Of a DNA stretch of 25,692 bases, positions 14,769-22,069 are shown piece after piece (position 1 is the first letter of the stretch; each line of letters starts with the position of its first letter). Where the stretch lies: the IMG/VR virus record IMGVR_UViG_3300025151_005385, positions 1 through 25,692 of that record. One strand, 5' to 3'. The stretch comes from a virus. Made by a program: the position numbers and the translations under genes. The notes under the pieces are model-generated. The model did not search any database, was not told where the DNA came from, and saw only the letters and a program-made list of their open reading frames with translations.

Positions 14769-15224
14769 TCCAGCAAGTTTAAATTTATGTTTCCATGCAT
14801 AAAAGTTAGCATTGTGATTTGAATAAGGATCTTTGACCCATGTCATCTGGTAGAGGTGAACCATTTCGTGGGCCAGAGTTTCAATAAAATCTTTCCATTT
14901 TGGAAATTTACAATGTAACTCTATATAAAATTCAACATCTATATGATAAGGTATAAGTTTTTGGTTGAATTTTCCTTTAGGTGTTTTTCTATTATCCCAG
15001 TTGGCTACACATCTGCCCCAGTCTTTATGTAACTTCTTAACTTGTATTTCAACCATTGGTAATCTACTGTTGAACAACCCTTTGTTAATAACTCTAAACC
15101 ACTGATACGCTTGTTCTTGTGTTGGTCTGTATCCAACTTGATTTTTATACCTAGTCGCAGTATTTTCCAATCTAACTTTAAGTTGTTTCCTTATGTTTAC
15201 TGCCTTATTTTTTATCTTTTTCAT
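14748..15224 (-). CDS. SprT-like zinc metalloprotease
   Basis: A 158-aa SprT/Spartan-type protein. The zinc site is HEMVH (119-123, HExxH) in ETLAHEMVHLYQ, with a third ligand probably H137 in SNHNANFYAWKHKF. The WGRC segment (69-72) matches the family's conserved strand. The cellular relative Spartan degrades proteins crosslinked to DNA. The basic N-terminus (1-30) could bind DNA. It stands alone on the minus strand, divergent from the uvsW-region operon, with no clear promoter of its own. A role in clearing proteins from phage or host DNA is an inference from the family and nearby uvsW. Confidence 0.85.
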   Translation of the reverse strand: MKKIKNKAVNIRKQLKVRLENTATRYKNQVGYRPTQEQAYQWFRVINKGLFNSRLPMVEIQVKKLHKDWGRCVANWDNRKTPKGKFNQKLIPYHIDVEFYIELHCKFPKWKDFIETLAHEMVHLYQMTWVKDPYSNHNANFYAWKHKFKLAGLTLTRC

Positions 15225-15226
15225 GG

Positions 15227-15254
15227 TTGACTATATTACCAATTATGCTATAAT
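15227..15254 (+). promoter_or_regulatory. Sigma70 extended -10 promoter upstream of the uvsW operon
   Basis: TTGACT (15227-15232), a 16-nt spacer and a perfect TATAAT (15249-15254) with extended -10 TG (15246-15247). The string TATGCTATAAT is nearly the same as TATGCTAAAAT before uvsX. The leader is about 28 nt with AGGA (15279-15282) before the ATG at 15289. Confidence 0.75.
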
Positions 15255-15288
15255 ATACTAATAATTATCTAAATTACCAGGAATAAAA

Positions 15289-16635
15289 ATGCACAACGAT
15301 TTGCCAAAAACAGTTAACGAAGCACTTAAAATACTAGCATATAATGATTATTTTTGGTCTGATGCATCAAATCCAGCAAAAATGAAGATCAAACCCCACC
15401 CCAAGGATTACGAGACTGTGAGATCCCTAGCAGAATCTCAATACGCATGGACAGAGAAACAGGCAAGATTAGCTCTCGTAATTTTGAAAAGATACCTAAC
15501 AAAATTCCAGGCACATGGAATGGATATTAAAAAGTTATTAGACAATCCCCAATACGAAGATGATTTTCGTGTAATAAGTTTTGACAAAGTCATAGAAAAA
15601 TACACAGATGAAGACAATGTAGACAGGATAGAGATGAGATTTCCTTACAATAAAAAAGTTATTCAACTAATACGTTGCATGAAGGACAAACGTAATCTGC
15701 CTGGAATGTATGCTCTGTTTGATGGTGAAAAAAAGAAATGGACTTTCCTACATACAGATGTCACTGCATACTACCTAACACTAATTGCTGTAAGATATGA
15801 TTTTAAATTTACCGACGAAAGTTTGTTGGACGACTATGAACAGATTAAAAAAGAAATAATTGGATTCCGTAAGCCAACAGCAAGACTTATCGGAGGTGAG
15901 ATTGTGATAGACAATGCACCAGAATCACTGCAGGAGTACTGGGATAAAAATTTGAAAGGCAGGCCTGCACTTACACAAGTTGACTCATTGAAGAATTTTG
16001 ATATTTCAACTAAAGGTATAGACGTCAAAGCGGCAACTTCTTTGGGTCATAAAATAGCACACAACAATTATCACAAGTTATGGATAGACTCAAAATCATT
16101 TAGCAAGACGGAAGTTGTAAAAGGATTGATGGAACTTGATTGTTTCCCATTGGTCATGCCAGTAAGCGGTGACATACACATGGAAGACGATGTGCGAGAC
16201 TTCTGGGAATGGTTAAATGCTTTTAAAACATATGGTATAGACATATTAAAGGATTGCAGTTGGGGGTTTGATGTCAAAGAACCTATCTACAAAAAAGATA
16301 TTGATAAACATCACAGTGACAGACACTACCTTTTAGACAATCAAAGGTCTAAAAGTTTTTTTGAGAACTTGTATGAACTACACCAAATGAGTAAACAATT
16401 CAAATTAATAAGCGATAATACCAAAATAATATTTGTAAGAAACAGAATACCAAGGGCATTAATCAAAAGCAACATTAAGCCAAATGCATCTCTTGTTGCT
16501 TTAGGTGGCGGGTACTACGCTACCGGAACAGATAACCTAAAAAGAATGCTTGAAAATCTTCCAAAAAAGTTGTATTATAGTGATCACCAACCGAGTAGTT
16601 GGGATTGGCATGATCACATTATAGTAAAACTTTAG
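15289..16635 (+). CDS. Unknown protein upstream of UvsW, possible HARP-like domain
   Basis: A 448-aa protein I do not recognise. Residues 1-95 are helical and rich in aromatic and basic residues. Around 112-175, a block running from RFPYNKKVIQLIRCMK through KKKWTFLHTDVTAYYLTLIA resembles HARP-type and UvsW-style N-terminal modules, where a predicted strand pair with W precedes a helix; this is an impression. The C-terminal half (about 260-448) has SWGFDV, KIIFVRNRIPRALI and a Gly-rich GGGYYATG turn, with no known catalytic motif. It has its own promoter and ends 1 bp before uvsW, so it may assist UvsW at forks or branched DNA. Real coding sequence beyond reasonable doubt. Confidence 0.8.
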   Translation: MHNDLPKTVNEALKILAYNDYFWSDASNPAKMKIKPHPKDYETVRSLAESQYAWTEKQARLALVILKRYLTKFQAHGMDIKKLLDNPQYEDDFRVISFDKVIEKYTDEDNVDRIEMRFPYNKKVIQLIRCMKDKRNLPGMYALFDGEKKKWTFLHTDVTAYYLTLIAVRYDFKFTDESLLDDYEQIKKEIIGFRKPTARLIGGEIVIDNAPESLQEYWDKNLKGRPALTQVDSLKNFDISTKGIDVKAATSLGHKIAHNNYHKLWIDSKSFSKTEVVKGLMELDCFPLVMPVSGDIHMEDDVRDFWEWLNAFKTYGIDILKDCSWGFDVKEPIYKKDIDKHHSDRHYLLDNQRSKSFFENLYELHQMSKQFKLISDNTKIIFVRNRIPRALIKSNIKPNASLVALGGGYYATGTDNLKRMLENLPKKLYYSDHQPSSWDWHDHIIVKL

Positions 16636-16636
16636 A

Positions 16637-18103
16637 ATGAGCAGTTGTAAATTAGTAATAAAAGACGAAGTAAACGTAAAATTTGAGAACCTATCACTCG
16701 AATGGCGTAAGAGACTATCAAACAAATTCAAATATGAAATACCGTATGCAAGACACTTGCCAGCAGTGAAACTAGGCAGATGGGACGGCAAGGTCAGTTT
16801 TTTTGGTCTAGGTGGCACAACATATCTAAATCTAGTAGATCAAATACTGCCAATTCTTGAAGAAGGTGGCGTATACGTAGATTTCGAAGACAAAAGGACC
16901 AAACATAATTTTGAATTCAAAGCAGTAGACAAAAATTACCTATCACACATAAATTGGCCAGAAGGACATCCTTGTGCTGGACAGCCTATTGAGTTACGAG
17001 ACTATCAAGTGGAAACTATTAACAAGTTTATAGAAAATCCACAATGCATACAAGAGATCGCCACTGGCGCAGGTAAGACCATTATTACAGCGGCACTGTG
17101 CCAATTGGTCGAACCGTATGGAAGGACACTAACAATAGTTCCAAACAAGAGCCTTGTTACACAGACAGAAGAGGATTTCCTTGCTTGTAACTTAGACGTT
17201 GGTGTGTACTACGGCGACAGGAAAGAACTAGGAAGATTCAACACGATAGCAACTTGGCAATCATTAAACGTGTTAGAGAAAAAGAGTAAAGACGAACACA
17301 CAACTGATTTCTTAGAAGCAATACAAGGCATCAATACAGTAATAATAGACGAGGTACACATGGCAAAAGCAGATGTACTTAAAAGATTACTGACTGGGCC
17401 ATTTGCACATTGTGGTATACGTTGGGGGTTAACTGGCACAGTGCCAAAAGCAGACTTTGAGTTTATGGGTTTGAAATGTAGTATAGGTGAAGTGGCAAAC
17501 AGAATTCAGGCAAGTGAATTGCAAGACAAGGGCGTTCTTGCTAATTGTCATGTTAACGTTATCCAAACACAAGACCATCCGCAGTTCAAAACTTACGCTG
17601 AAGAACTGAAATGGCTAACTACGGATAGTACCAGAATGAACTGGGTGGCAAACACAATACAAGATATTTCAACATCGGGAAACACATTAATTTTAGTAGA
17701 CAGAATTTCTGCGGGTGAAATATTAAACAAAAAATTAAAAGATTCTGTTTTCATATCAGGATCAACAAAAAATTTAGAAAGGAAAGAACACTACGATGAA
17801 GTGTCTACAACACAAAACAAAATTATTATTGCAACTTATGGGGTCGCATCCGTTGGAATTAATATTCCTAGGATATTCAATCTTGTTCTTATTGAACCTG
17901 GTAAATCTTTCGTAAGAGTTATTCAAAGCATAGGACGGGGAATACGTAAGGCAGAAGACAAAGACAACGTCCAAATTTGGGATATCACAAGTAGTTGCAA
18001 ATTTGCAAAAAGACATCTAGGCGCTAGAAAAAAGTTTTACAAAGAGGCAAATTACCCGTATAATATAGAGAAAATAGATTATGAAAATACTAACACTAGA
18101 TAA
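16637..18103 (+). CDS. uvsW: UvsW-like superfamily 2 helicase
   Basis: A 488-aa ATP-dependent DNA/RNA helicase close to T4 UvsW (503 aa), which unwinds R-loops and branched DNA and moves forks. The N-terminal module has LGRWDGKVSF (46-55) and LVDQI, matching T4's GNWDGRIRL region. Q-motif-like LRDYQ (120-124), motif I ATGAGKT (142-148), motif II DEVH (238-241), motif III LTGT (265-268) and motif VI QSIGRGIRK (430-438) are all present, so the enzyme should be active. It is one base after the previous stop and overlaps the next gene by 23 bp. A promoter lies inside its last codons. Confidence 0.93.
   Translation: MSSCKLVIKDEVNVKFENLSLEWRKRLSNKFKYEIPYARHLPAVKLGRWDGKVSFFGLGGTTYLNLVDQILPILEEGGVYVDFEDKRTKHNFEFKAVDKNYLSHINWPEGHPCAGQPIELRDYQVETINKFIENPQCIQEIATGAGKTIITAALCQLVEPYGRTLTIVPNKSLVTQTEEDFLACNLDVGVYYGDRKELGRFNTIATWQSLNVLEKKSKDEHTTDFLEAIQGINTVIIDEVHMAKADVLKRLLTGPFAHCGIRWGLTGTVPKADFEFMGLKCSIGEVANRIQASELQDKGVLANCHVNVIQTQDHPQFKTYAEELKWLTTDSTRMNWVANTIQDISTSGNTLILVDRISAGEILNKKLKDSVFISGSTKNLERKEHYDEVSTTQNKIIIATYGVASVGINIPRIFNLVLIEPGKSFVRVIQSIGRGIRKAEDKDNVQIWDITSSCKFAKRHLGARKKFYKEANYPYNIEKIDYENTNTR
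18036..18064 (+). promoter_or_regulatory. Internal sigma70-type promoter at the end of uvsW
   Basis: TTTACA (18036-18041), a 17-nt spacer and a perfect TATAAT (18059-18064), within uvsW. The predicted start near 18071 is about 10 nt from the ATG at 18081. It would let the small genes and gp62-like gene be expressed apart from uvsW. Confidence 0.55.
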
Positions 18104-18584
18104 CAGAACATACACATTAGAAAAGATTCCAGAATGGGTAGATGAAAAACTGAGATTTGCAGTCTTGGATAATTCAGATCCAAGCAACCCAGATTTCTTT
18201 TACATACCTTTGATATTCCTAGAAAGTTTCAACGCACCGGCGGCTGTTTTAGAAATTGGACCGCATAAAATAAAAATGCCTTTGGACTGGAAAATGTTGA
18301 TAGGCGAGGCAGGTCAACAAGAAATGCATGTCTTACCAATAACAAGTTTAAATGATAGAGGATTTGATGCATTCACATTCAATCCGTTGTCGAGTCCAAA
18401 GCCGGACTTTCATCCCATAGACGTGGTAGACATATACACAGAAGTAAAGTGGTACTTTCCAAAAATAAAATCTGGACAGATGTTAGCGGTGCCTCTGAAC
18501 AATGGGCCTGCACCTATGTGTGCATACTTTGTAAAAGATATTTCAAGACAATGTGAACAGGTAGACTATGGCTCGGTCTGGTAG
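18081..18584 (+). CDS. Conserved protein of unknown function
   Basis: A 167-aa protein of no family I can name; I recall similar proteins in marine T4-like phages, without a function. It starts MKILTLDNRTYTLEK, has a predicted beta-rich middle, a FTFNPLSSPKPDF stretch (about 94-106) and a conserved-looking KWYFPKIKSGQMLAVPL segment (about 123-139). There is no signal peptide or membrane helix. It overlaps uvsW by 23 bp and the next gene by 17 bp, and a promoter lies just upstream. Company with uvsW and gp62 suggests a replication or transcription accessory role, from context only. Confidence 0.75.
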   Translation: MKILTLDNRTYTLEKIPEWVDEKLRFAVLDNSDPSNPDFFYIPLIFLESFNAPAAVLEIGPHKIKMPLDWKMLIGEAGQQEMHVLPITSLNDRGFDAFTFNPLSSPKPDFHPIDVVDIYTEVKWYFPKIKSGQMLAVPLNNGPAPMCAYFVKDISRQCEQVDYGSVW

Positions 18585-18813
18585 AAGATCAATAACAATA
18601 GAGGCACCTATAATGATAACAAGTAACAAAATTGCTGTATGGATGGACGAGGACTGGATGCACAATTTTTTTGATTTCTTAAAAGAACACAAATTGAAAC
18701 TTTCCGCTTTACAACATAAGCAAAGGAAAATAAAATTAACATTTATAAATGCAAAAGAATGCACACTATTTGGATTAAAATATGCCAGCAGAGAAAAATC
18801 GAAAATTTTTTGA
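18568..18813 (+). CDS. Small basic protein of unknown function
   Basis: An 81-aa protein starting MARSGRRSITIEAP. It has the pattern WMDEDWMHNFFDFLKEHKLK (25-44) and a basic, Lys-rich second half. There are no catalytic motifs. It overlaps both neighbours (17 and 32 bp), as expected for a real gene in this tightly packed operon. It lies directly before the gp62-like gene; binding to DNA or a replication protein is possible from the charge but unproven. Confidence 0.68.
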   Translation: MARSGRRSITIEAPIMITSNKIAVWMDEDWMHNFFDFLKEHKLKLSALQHKQRKIKLTFINAKECTLFGLKYASREKSKIF

Positions 18814-19234
18814 TCTAAGGAACGGACTAAAGGCCGTTGACTTCAGAAACAAAGACTACTTTGATAGGATAGATGACAAGGAAAAATCCTTGTACTCACC
18901 GTATATGCTAATGAGGTACGTGTCTAATGTATCATCCAAAGATCCTTTTTATGTAGAACACTATGTAGAAATGGTGAACGAGTGTGTAAACAAGCACTGT
19001 TTCTCGCTTGGCAAACATAAAAAACTTTTATGGATCTTAACTGCTATGTGTGGAGCGGAGACACAACAGTTCCATCCATGGCTTAAACCAATGAAACGTG
19101 TGCCAAATAAAAGTCTTAAAAAACTACAACAGATATATCCAACATGGAAAGAAACTGACTTAGAAACATTAGACAAAATAATCACAGATAGAGAACTAGA
19201 GGATCTGATAGAGGCTCATGGGATCGACAGTTAA
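18782..19234 (+). CDS. gp62-like sliding-clamp-loader subunit (tentative)
   Basis: A 150-aa helical protein. T4 gp62 (187 aa) joins four gp44 subunits to load the gp45 clamp. The pattern FFDLRNGL (9-16), YSPYMLMRYVSN (39-50), an EMVNEC helix (63-68) and a late block with KETDLETLDKIITDRELEDL (about 125-144) follows the layout I know from marine T4-like gp62 proteins: a short helix, YxPYMxNRxLS, a long helix, then a C-terminal helix pair. Neither gp44 nor gp45 is in this window, so context gives only partial support. It overlaps neighbours by 32 and 17 bp. Confidence 0.55.
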   Translation: MPAEKNRKFFDLRNGLKAVDFRNKDYFDRIDDKEKSLYSPYMLMRYVSNVSSKDPFYVEHYVEMVNECVNKHCFSLGKHKKLLWILTAMCGAETQQFHPWLKPMKRVPNKSLKKLQQIYPTWKETDLETLDKIITDRELEDLIEAHGIDS

Positions 19235-20441
19235 TTTTATAAATTTAAATCTTAAAGATATAACTTCTACGTTTCTCGATAACAGTGCTAGGTGTTTTAC
19301 GAATTTTAACACAATACACTATAAAAACGCAAAAGCATCTGACATAAATTACTTGCCAATATATCTCAGGGTGCCTCACATTACTGACGAAATTCTATCT
19401 AAAATTCATAATGATATATTTTTATTAATGCAACAAGGTATTATTAGACCGTTGATTATAATGGCCACAGAACAATGGGATCTATTTGATACATTCAAAT
19501 GGAAACACAATAGATTAAATCTTGTTCCTGATTTTGGAGATGTACCTTACTCACAGGTAGTCAAGCATTTTACCACAAGGTCTATTCCAGAAGAAAACAT
19601 CACATGGCTTGTTCCAAACACACAACACATAAGAGATGTTTCTTACCTTAGAGAGAAAGGATACAGCATCAAAACAAAATTCTATACATACGACTTTTTC
19701 TTAGAAATAATGAAACCTGTGGCCCGTGACTATGAAATCAAACCAAAGAATTTTAAACGACATTTTAGTTGTTTGTGTAGAGGCACTCCAAGAAATCACA
19801 GATATGGAATAATTTACAACATATGGAAAAATAAACTCTTTAACAAAGGTGCCATAAGTTGTAGCAGTTATCAAAAACTAGAAGAATCAAAAGAATCTAA
19901 TTGGGTAAACGACACTGTATCGACTGAAACATTTATGAACAATTTTGAGGACTGGGAGAAAAATAAAGAACTATTCATTGGTAGTTTACCTATTCAGTAT
20001 GACAACCTCCTGAATGAACACTGGGGCGTGGAGTACAACGAAGCATCTATATTTGATGATAATTTCTTGTGGGTGGCATCGGAAACTAAAAAACCTCATG
20101 ACGGTGTATACATAACTGAAAAGACATGGAAGGCAATTGCTTATGGTTCTCCGTTCGTCATCAACGGCGATAACAGATCTTTACAGTACTTAAAGAACAT
20201 GGGGTTCAAAACTTTTAGTGAGTACTGGGACGAGTCTTATGACGAGGTCGATGACATCGAGAAAATAAAAAGAATAACTGAAATTATAAAAAACATATGC
20301 GTCAAGGATCTTGACCAAATAAATGATTTATACAAAAGTATGATCCCAATTTTACAACACAATCAAAAAATATTAATAAACAATACACAGCACACAGACT
20401 TAATCAAGAATCTTTCGGAGACACATGGCGTCAAAATATAA
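19218..20441 (+). CDS. Fucosyltransferase-like (GT10-type) glycosyltransferase
   Basis: A 407-aa protein whose C-terminal half has the donor-site pattern of alpha-1,3-fucosyltransferase-like enzymes: VASETKKPHDGVYITEKTWK (286-305), then AIAYGSPFVI (306-315) and DESYDEVDD (338-346). The SET..ITEKTWKAI..G.PF block is the diagnostic part. RHFSCLCRGTPRNHR (181-195) looks like the linker strand entering the second Rossmann domain. It is separated from the main glycan cassette by uvsW and sits between gp62-like and a zinc-finger gene, with 17-bp overlaps on both sides. It may add a terminal sugar to the same glycan; GDP-fucose as donor is a family-level guess. Confidence 0.7.
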   Translation: MGSTVNFINLNLKDITSTFLDNSARCFTNFNTIHYKNAKASDINYLPIYLRVPHITDEILSKIHNDIFLLMQQGIIRPLIIMATEQWDLFDTFKWKHNRLNLVPDFGDVPYSQVVKHFTTRSIPEENITWLVPNTQHIRDVSYLREKGYSIKTKFYTYDFFLEIMKPVARDYEIKPKNFKRHFSCLCRGTPRNHRYGIIYNIWKNKLFNKGAISCSSYQKLEESKESNWVNDTVSTETFMNNFEDWEKNKELFIGSLPIQYDNLLNEHWGVEYNEASIFDDNFLWVASETKKPHDGVYITEKTWKAIAYGSPFVINGDNRSLQYLKNMGFKTFSEYWDESYDEVDDIEKIKRITEIIKNICVKDLDQINDLYKSMIPILQHNQKILINNTQHTDLIKNLSETHGVKI

Positions 20442-21108
20442 ATGCACATACTGTGGCAAAGAGTTTTTAAAAGAACGAACACTACAGGTACATCTATGTG
20501 AACCAAAAAGACGATACCTACAAAAAGATGAAAAGTGGGTAGTAAATGCGTTCATGGTGTTTCAGAGGTTTTATCAAATACATCAACACAACTCGAGGCC
20601 AAAAACATACGATGATTTTGTTAAGAGTGCTTACTATAATGCATTTGTCAAGTTTGGTCGATTCATCATGCACATAAATCCACTGTATCCTGACAAGTAC
20701 ATTGATTATGTACTACGGTCTAAAATTAAACTCGATCACTGGGCCAGGGACGATCTCTACGAAGTCTATCTTATCGAAGCACTGAAGACGGAGCCTGTAG
20801 AGGCCGCACTGCAAAGAAGCATAACAACAATGATGGATTGGGCAACAGAACAAAATGCACAATGGTCTGATTACTTTAGACTGGTTAATAAAAACAGAGC
20901 AGTACAACACATACAGCAAGGCAACATAAGTCCATGGCTGTTGTTAGGTTGCAACGCAGGCAAAAGGATGTTAAAATCTTTTAACGACGAACAATTACAA
21001 ATGATAGAAAGATTTATAAATCCAAGTTTCTGGCCAAGCAAATTAAAAAGTTATCCGGCAGATCATATGTTGGTCCAGGACACAGCAAGGGAGGCCAAAA
21101 TTGTCTAA
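20425..21108 (+). CDS. C2HC zinc-finger protein of unknown function
   Basis: A 227-aa protein. The N-terminus is a zinc-finger-like module: C7-x2-C10-x12-H23-x-C25 (YKCTYCGKEF then VHLC). This differs from classical C2H2 fingers because a Cys ends it after only one residue. The rest is helical with many Trp and aromatic residues (SYPADHML near the end) and no enzyme motif. I recall relatives in marine T4-like phages. DNA or protein binding in replication or transcription is likely from the finger and the neighbours (gp62-like, mini-DnaE). It overlaps the next gene by 8 bp and contains that gene's Shine-Dalgarno. Confidence 0.75.
   Translation: MASKYKCTYCGKEFLKERTLQVHLCEPKRRYLQKDEKWVVNAFMVFQRFYQIHQHNSRPKTYDDFVKSAYYNAFVKFGRFIMHINPLYPDKYIDYVLRSKIKLDHWARDDLYEVYLIEALKTEPVEAALQRSITTMMDWATEQNAQWSDYFRLVNKNRAVQHIQQGNISPWLLLGCNAGKRMLKSFNDEQLQMIERFINPSFWPSKLKSYPADHMLVQDTAREAKIV
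21087..21094 (+). promoter_or_regulatory. Strong Shine-Dalgarno fixing a TTG start at 21101
   Basis: AAGGGAGG lies 6 nt before TTG at 21101. It is among the strongest ribosome sites in the window, and no ATG is suitably placed, so it justifies the rare TTG start of the 77-aa gene. Confidence 0.7.
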
Positions 21109-21334
21109 GATAGATTTAGAAGTTTCAGATAATTTAGAGTTCAATGAAGGCGACTGTGCAGTAATTATAAAAGAAGATGGCTCGATAGGAAGAGTGATAA
21201 TGCCAAAAGTTGATAAGGAGATATTAAAAACAGAAGGTTATAAAAAACTTCTAGATGTGTTAGAAGTATTACAACCAGGTTCAAGAGATAAAATGATTAA
21301 ACATGCTGAAAAAGATAAAGGGAGTATACACTAA
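21101..21334 (+). CDS. 77-aa protein of unknown function, TTG start
   Basis: The first half (KIDLEVSDNLEFNEGDCAV, 3-21) looks beta-rich and acidic; the second half is a basic helix (GYKKLLDVLEVLQ, 47-59) with a Lys-rich end. No family recognised. It begins with TTG behind AAGGGAGG and ends in TAATG with the mini-DnaE ATG, so the two are translationally coupled. The coupling suggests a partner or regulator of mini-DnaE, which is an inference. Confidence 0.72.
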   Translation: MSKIDLEVSDNLEFNEGDCAVIIKEDGSIGRVIMPKVDKEILKTEGYKKLLDVLEVLQPGSRDKMIKHAEKDKGSIH

Positions 21335-21924
21335 TGCCTGACGTAGACATAGATTTCTTTGACAGAGACAACACATTGAAGTTGTTCAAACACACACCAG
21401 CGTCCATGATCAAAGATGGCAAAAGTGAAAAACACAAAACTGGAGTGTACTTTCATGCTGTACCAGAACATCCTGTAACAGGACACGCATCGTTGGATTA
21501 CAAAAATGCGGAAGATAGAGGATACTTCAAGATAGACTGTTTGAACGTAAACATCTATAAAGATGTTAAATCAGAACAAGAACTTGTGGAACTAATGATA
21601 CAGGAACCCGATTGGGACATGTTGAAAGATCCTAAAGTGGTAGAGACCCTATTCCACCTAAATGGCCATTTCAACATTGTTTCCAAATTACAGCCAAAGA
21701 CAATAGAACAACTTGCGGCTGTGCTAGCCATCATACGTCCAGCAAAGAGACATCTGATGCACAAGGACTGGGTGGACATAATGAAACAAGTATGGATAAA
21801 ACCAACCGACGGGTCATACTTCTTCAAGAAATCACACGCAGTGGCATATGCACAGGCTATAGTGGTGCAGATGAATTTGATCAACAGGACTAAATATAGT
21901 TTTGATGAGACATCAAAAAACTAA
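21334..21924 (+). CDS. Miniature DnaE-like (C-family DNA polymerase) protein
   Basis: A 196-aa protein that follows bacterial DNA polymerase III alpha (DnaE, over 1000 aa) in motif order. PDVDIDF (2-8) matches the PDxDxDF metal-binding motif; KHKTGVYFHAV (34-44, roughly) matches the HxxGVVI-type strand; LDYKNAEDRGYFKIDCLN (54-71) matches the DxKDxxxxGxxKxDFLG block holding the third catalytic Asp (D68); LQPKTIEQLAAVLAIIRPA (119-137) matches the LxPxxFEDxxAxxALxRPG block; FFKKSHAVAYA (163-173) matches FxKSHxxAYA. PHP, thumb, clamp-binding and OB domains are missing. All three Asp positions appear kept, so activity is possible; a decoy or regulator of host Pol III is the main alternative. ATG overlaps the previous stop (TAATG), with AAAGGGAG just upstream. 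Confidence 0.72.
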   Translation: MPDVDIDFFDRDNTLKLFKHTPASMIKDGKSEKHKTGVYFHAVPEHPVTGHASLDYKNAEDRGYFKIDCLNVNIYKDVKSEQELVELMIQEPDWDMLKDPKVVETLFHLNGHFNIVSKLQPKTIEQLAAVLAIIRPAKRHLMHKDWVDIMKQVWIKPTDGSYFFKKSHAVAYAQAIVVQMNLINRTKYSFDETSKN

Positions 21925-22063
21925 AAAAAGAATCAAGAAAAAATCCAAAACAAAATCCAAGTCTTCGCTTACTTCAGAGATTAACAGTTATCAGCCGGAT
22001 AGTCCTTTAACATTACACTATCTTACGACAGGTGCTATACTTCCTGAAAAAAAGACTAGGTAG
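21905..22063 (+). CDS. 52-aa Lys-rich basic protein
   Basis: ATG at 21905 lies 20 bp inside the end of the mini-DnaE gene, and TAG ends at 22063, 8 bp into the convergent gene. The N-terminal 20 residues are mostly Lys/Arg/Ser (MRHQKTKKRIKKKSKTKSKS), and the rest is polar with LTTGAILPEKKTR at the end. It fills a stretch otherwise without a gene. Such a tail could bind nucleic acid, but composition alone is weak evidence for function, and chance coding in an A-rich region is possible. Confidence 0.45.
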   Translation: MRHQKTKKRIKKKSKTKSKSSLTSEINSYQPDSPLTLHYLTTGAILPEKKTR

Positions 22064-22069
22064 GTCTTC
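22045..22069 (-). terminator. Rho-independent terminator of the leftward gene
   Basis: On the minus strand, AAGAC (22068-22064) and GTCTT (22056-22052) form a 5-bp stem with a 7-nt loop, extended by a G-U pair, followed by a run of T (22051-22045). The stop codon of the leftward gene lies in the hairpin. The stem is short, so efficiency may be modest. Confidence 0.5.

Noticed and set aside
21334-21924. Mini-DnaE as a decayed remnant of a full-length polymerase gene
   Set aside because: It has its own coupled start, a good ribosome site, no internal stops, and keeps the motifs in order at compact spacing, which fits selection rather than decay.
22013-22041. TTACAC-17 nt-TATACT with extended -10 TG before the convergent stop region
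   Set aside because: The -35 is poor, it lies in the 52-aa ORF, and no rightward gene starts directly after it.
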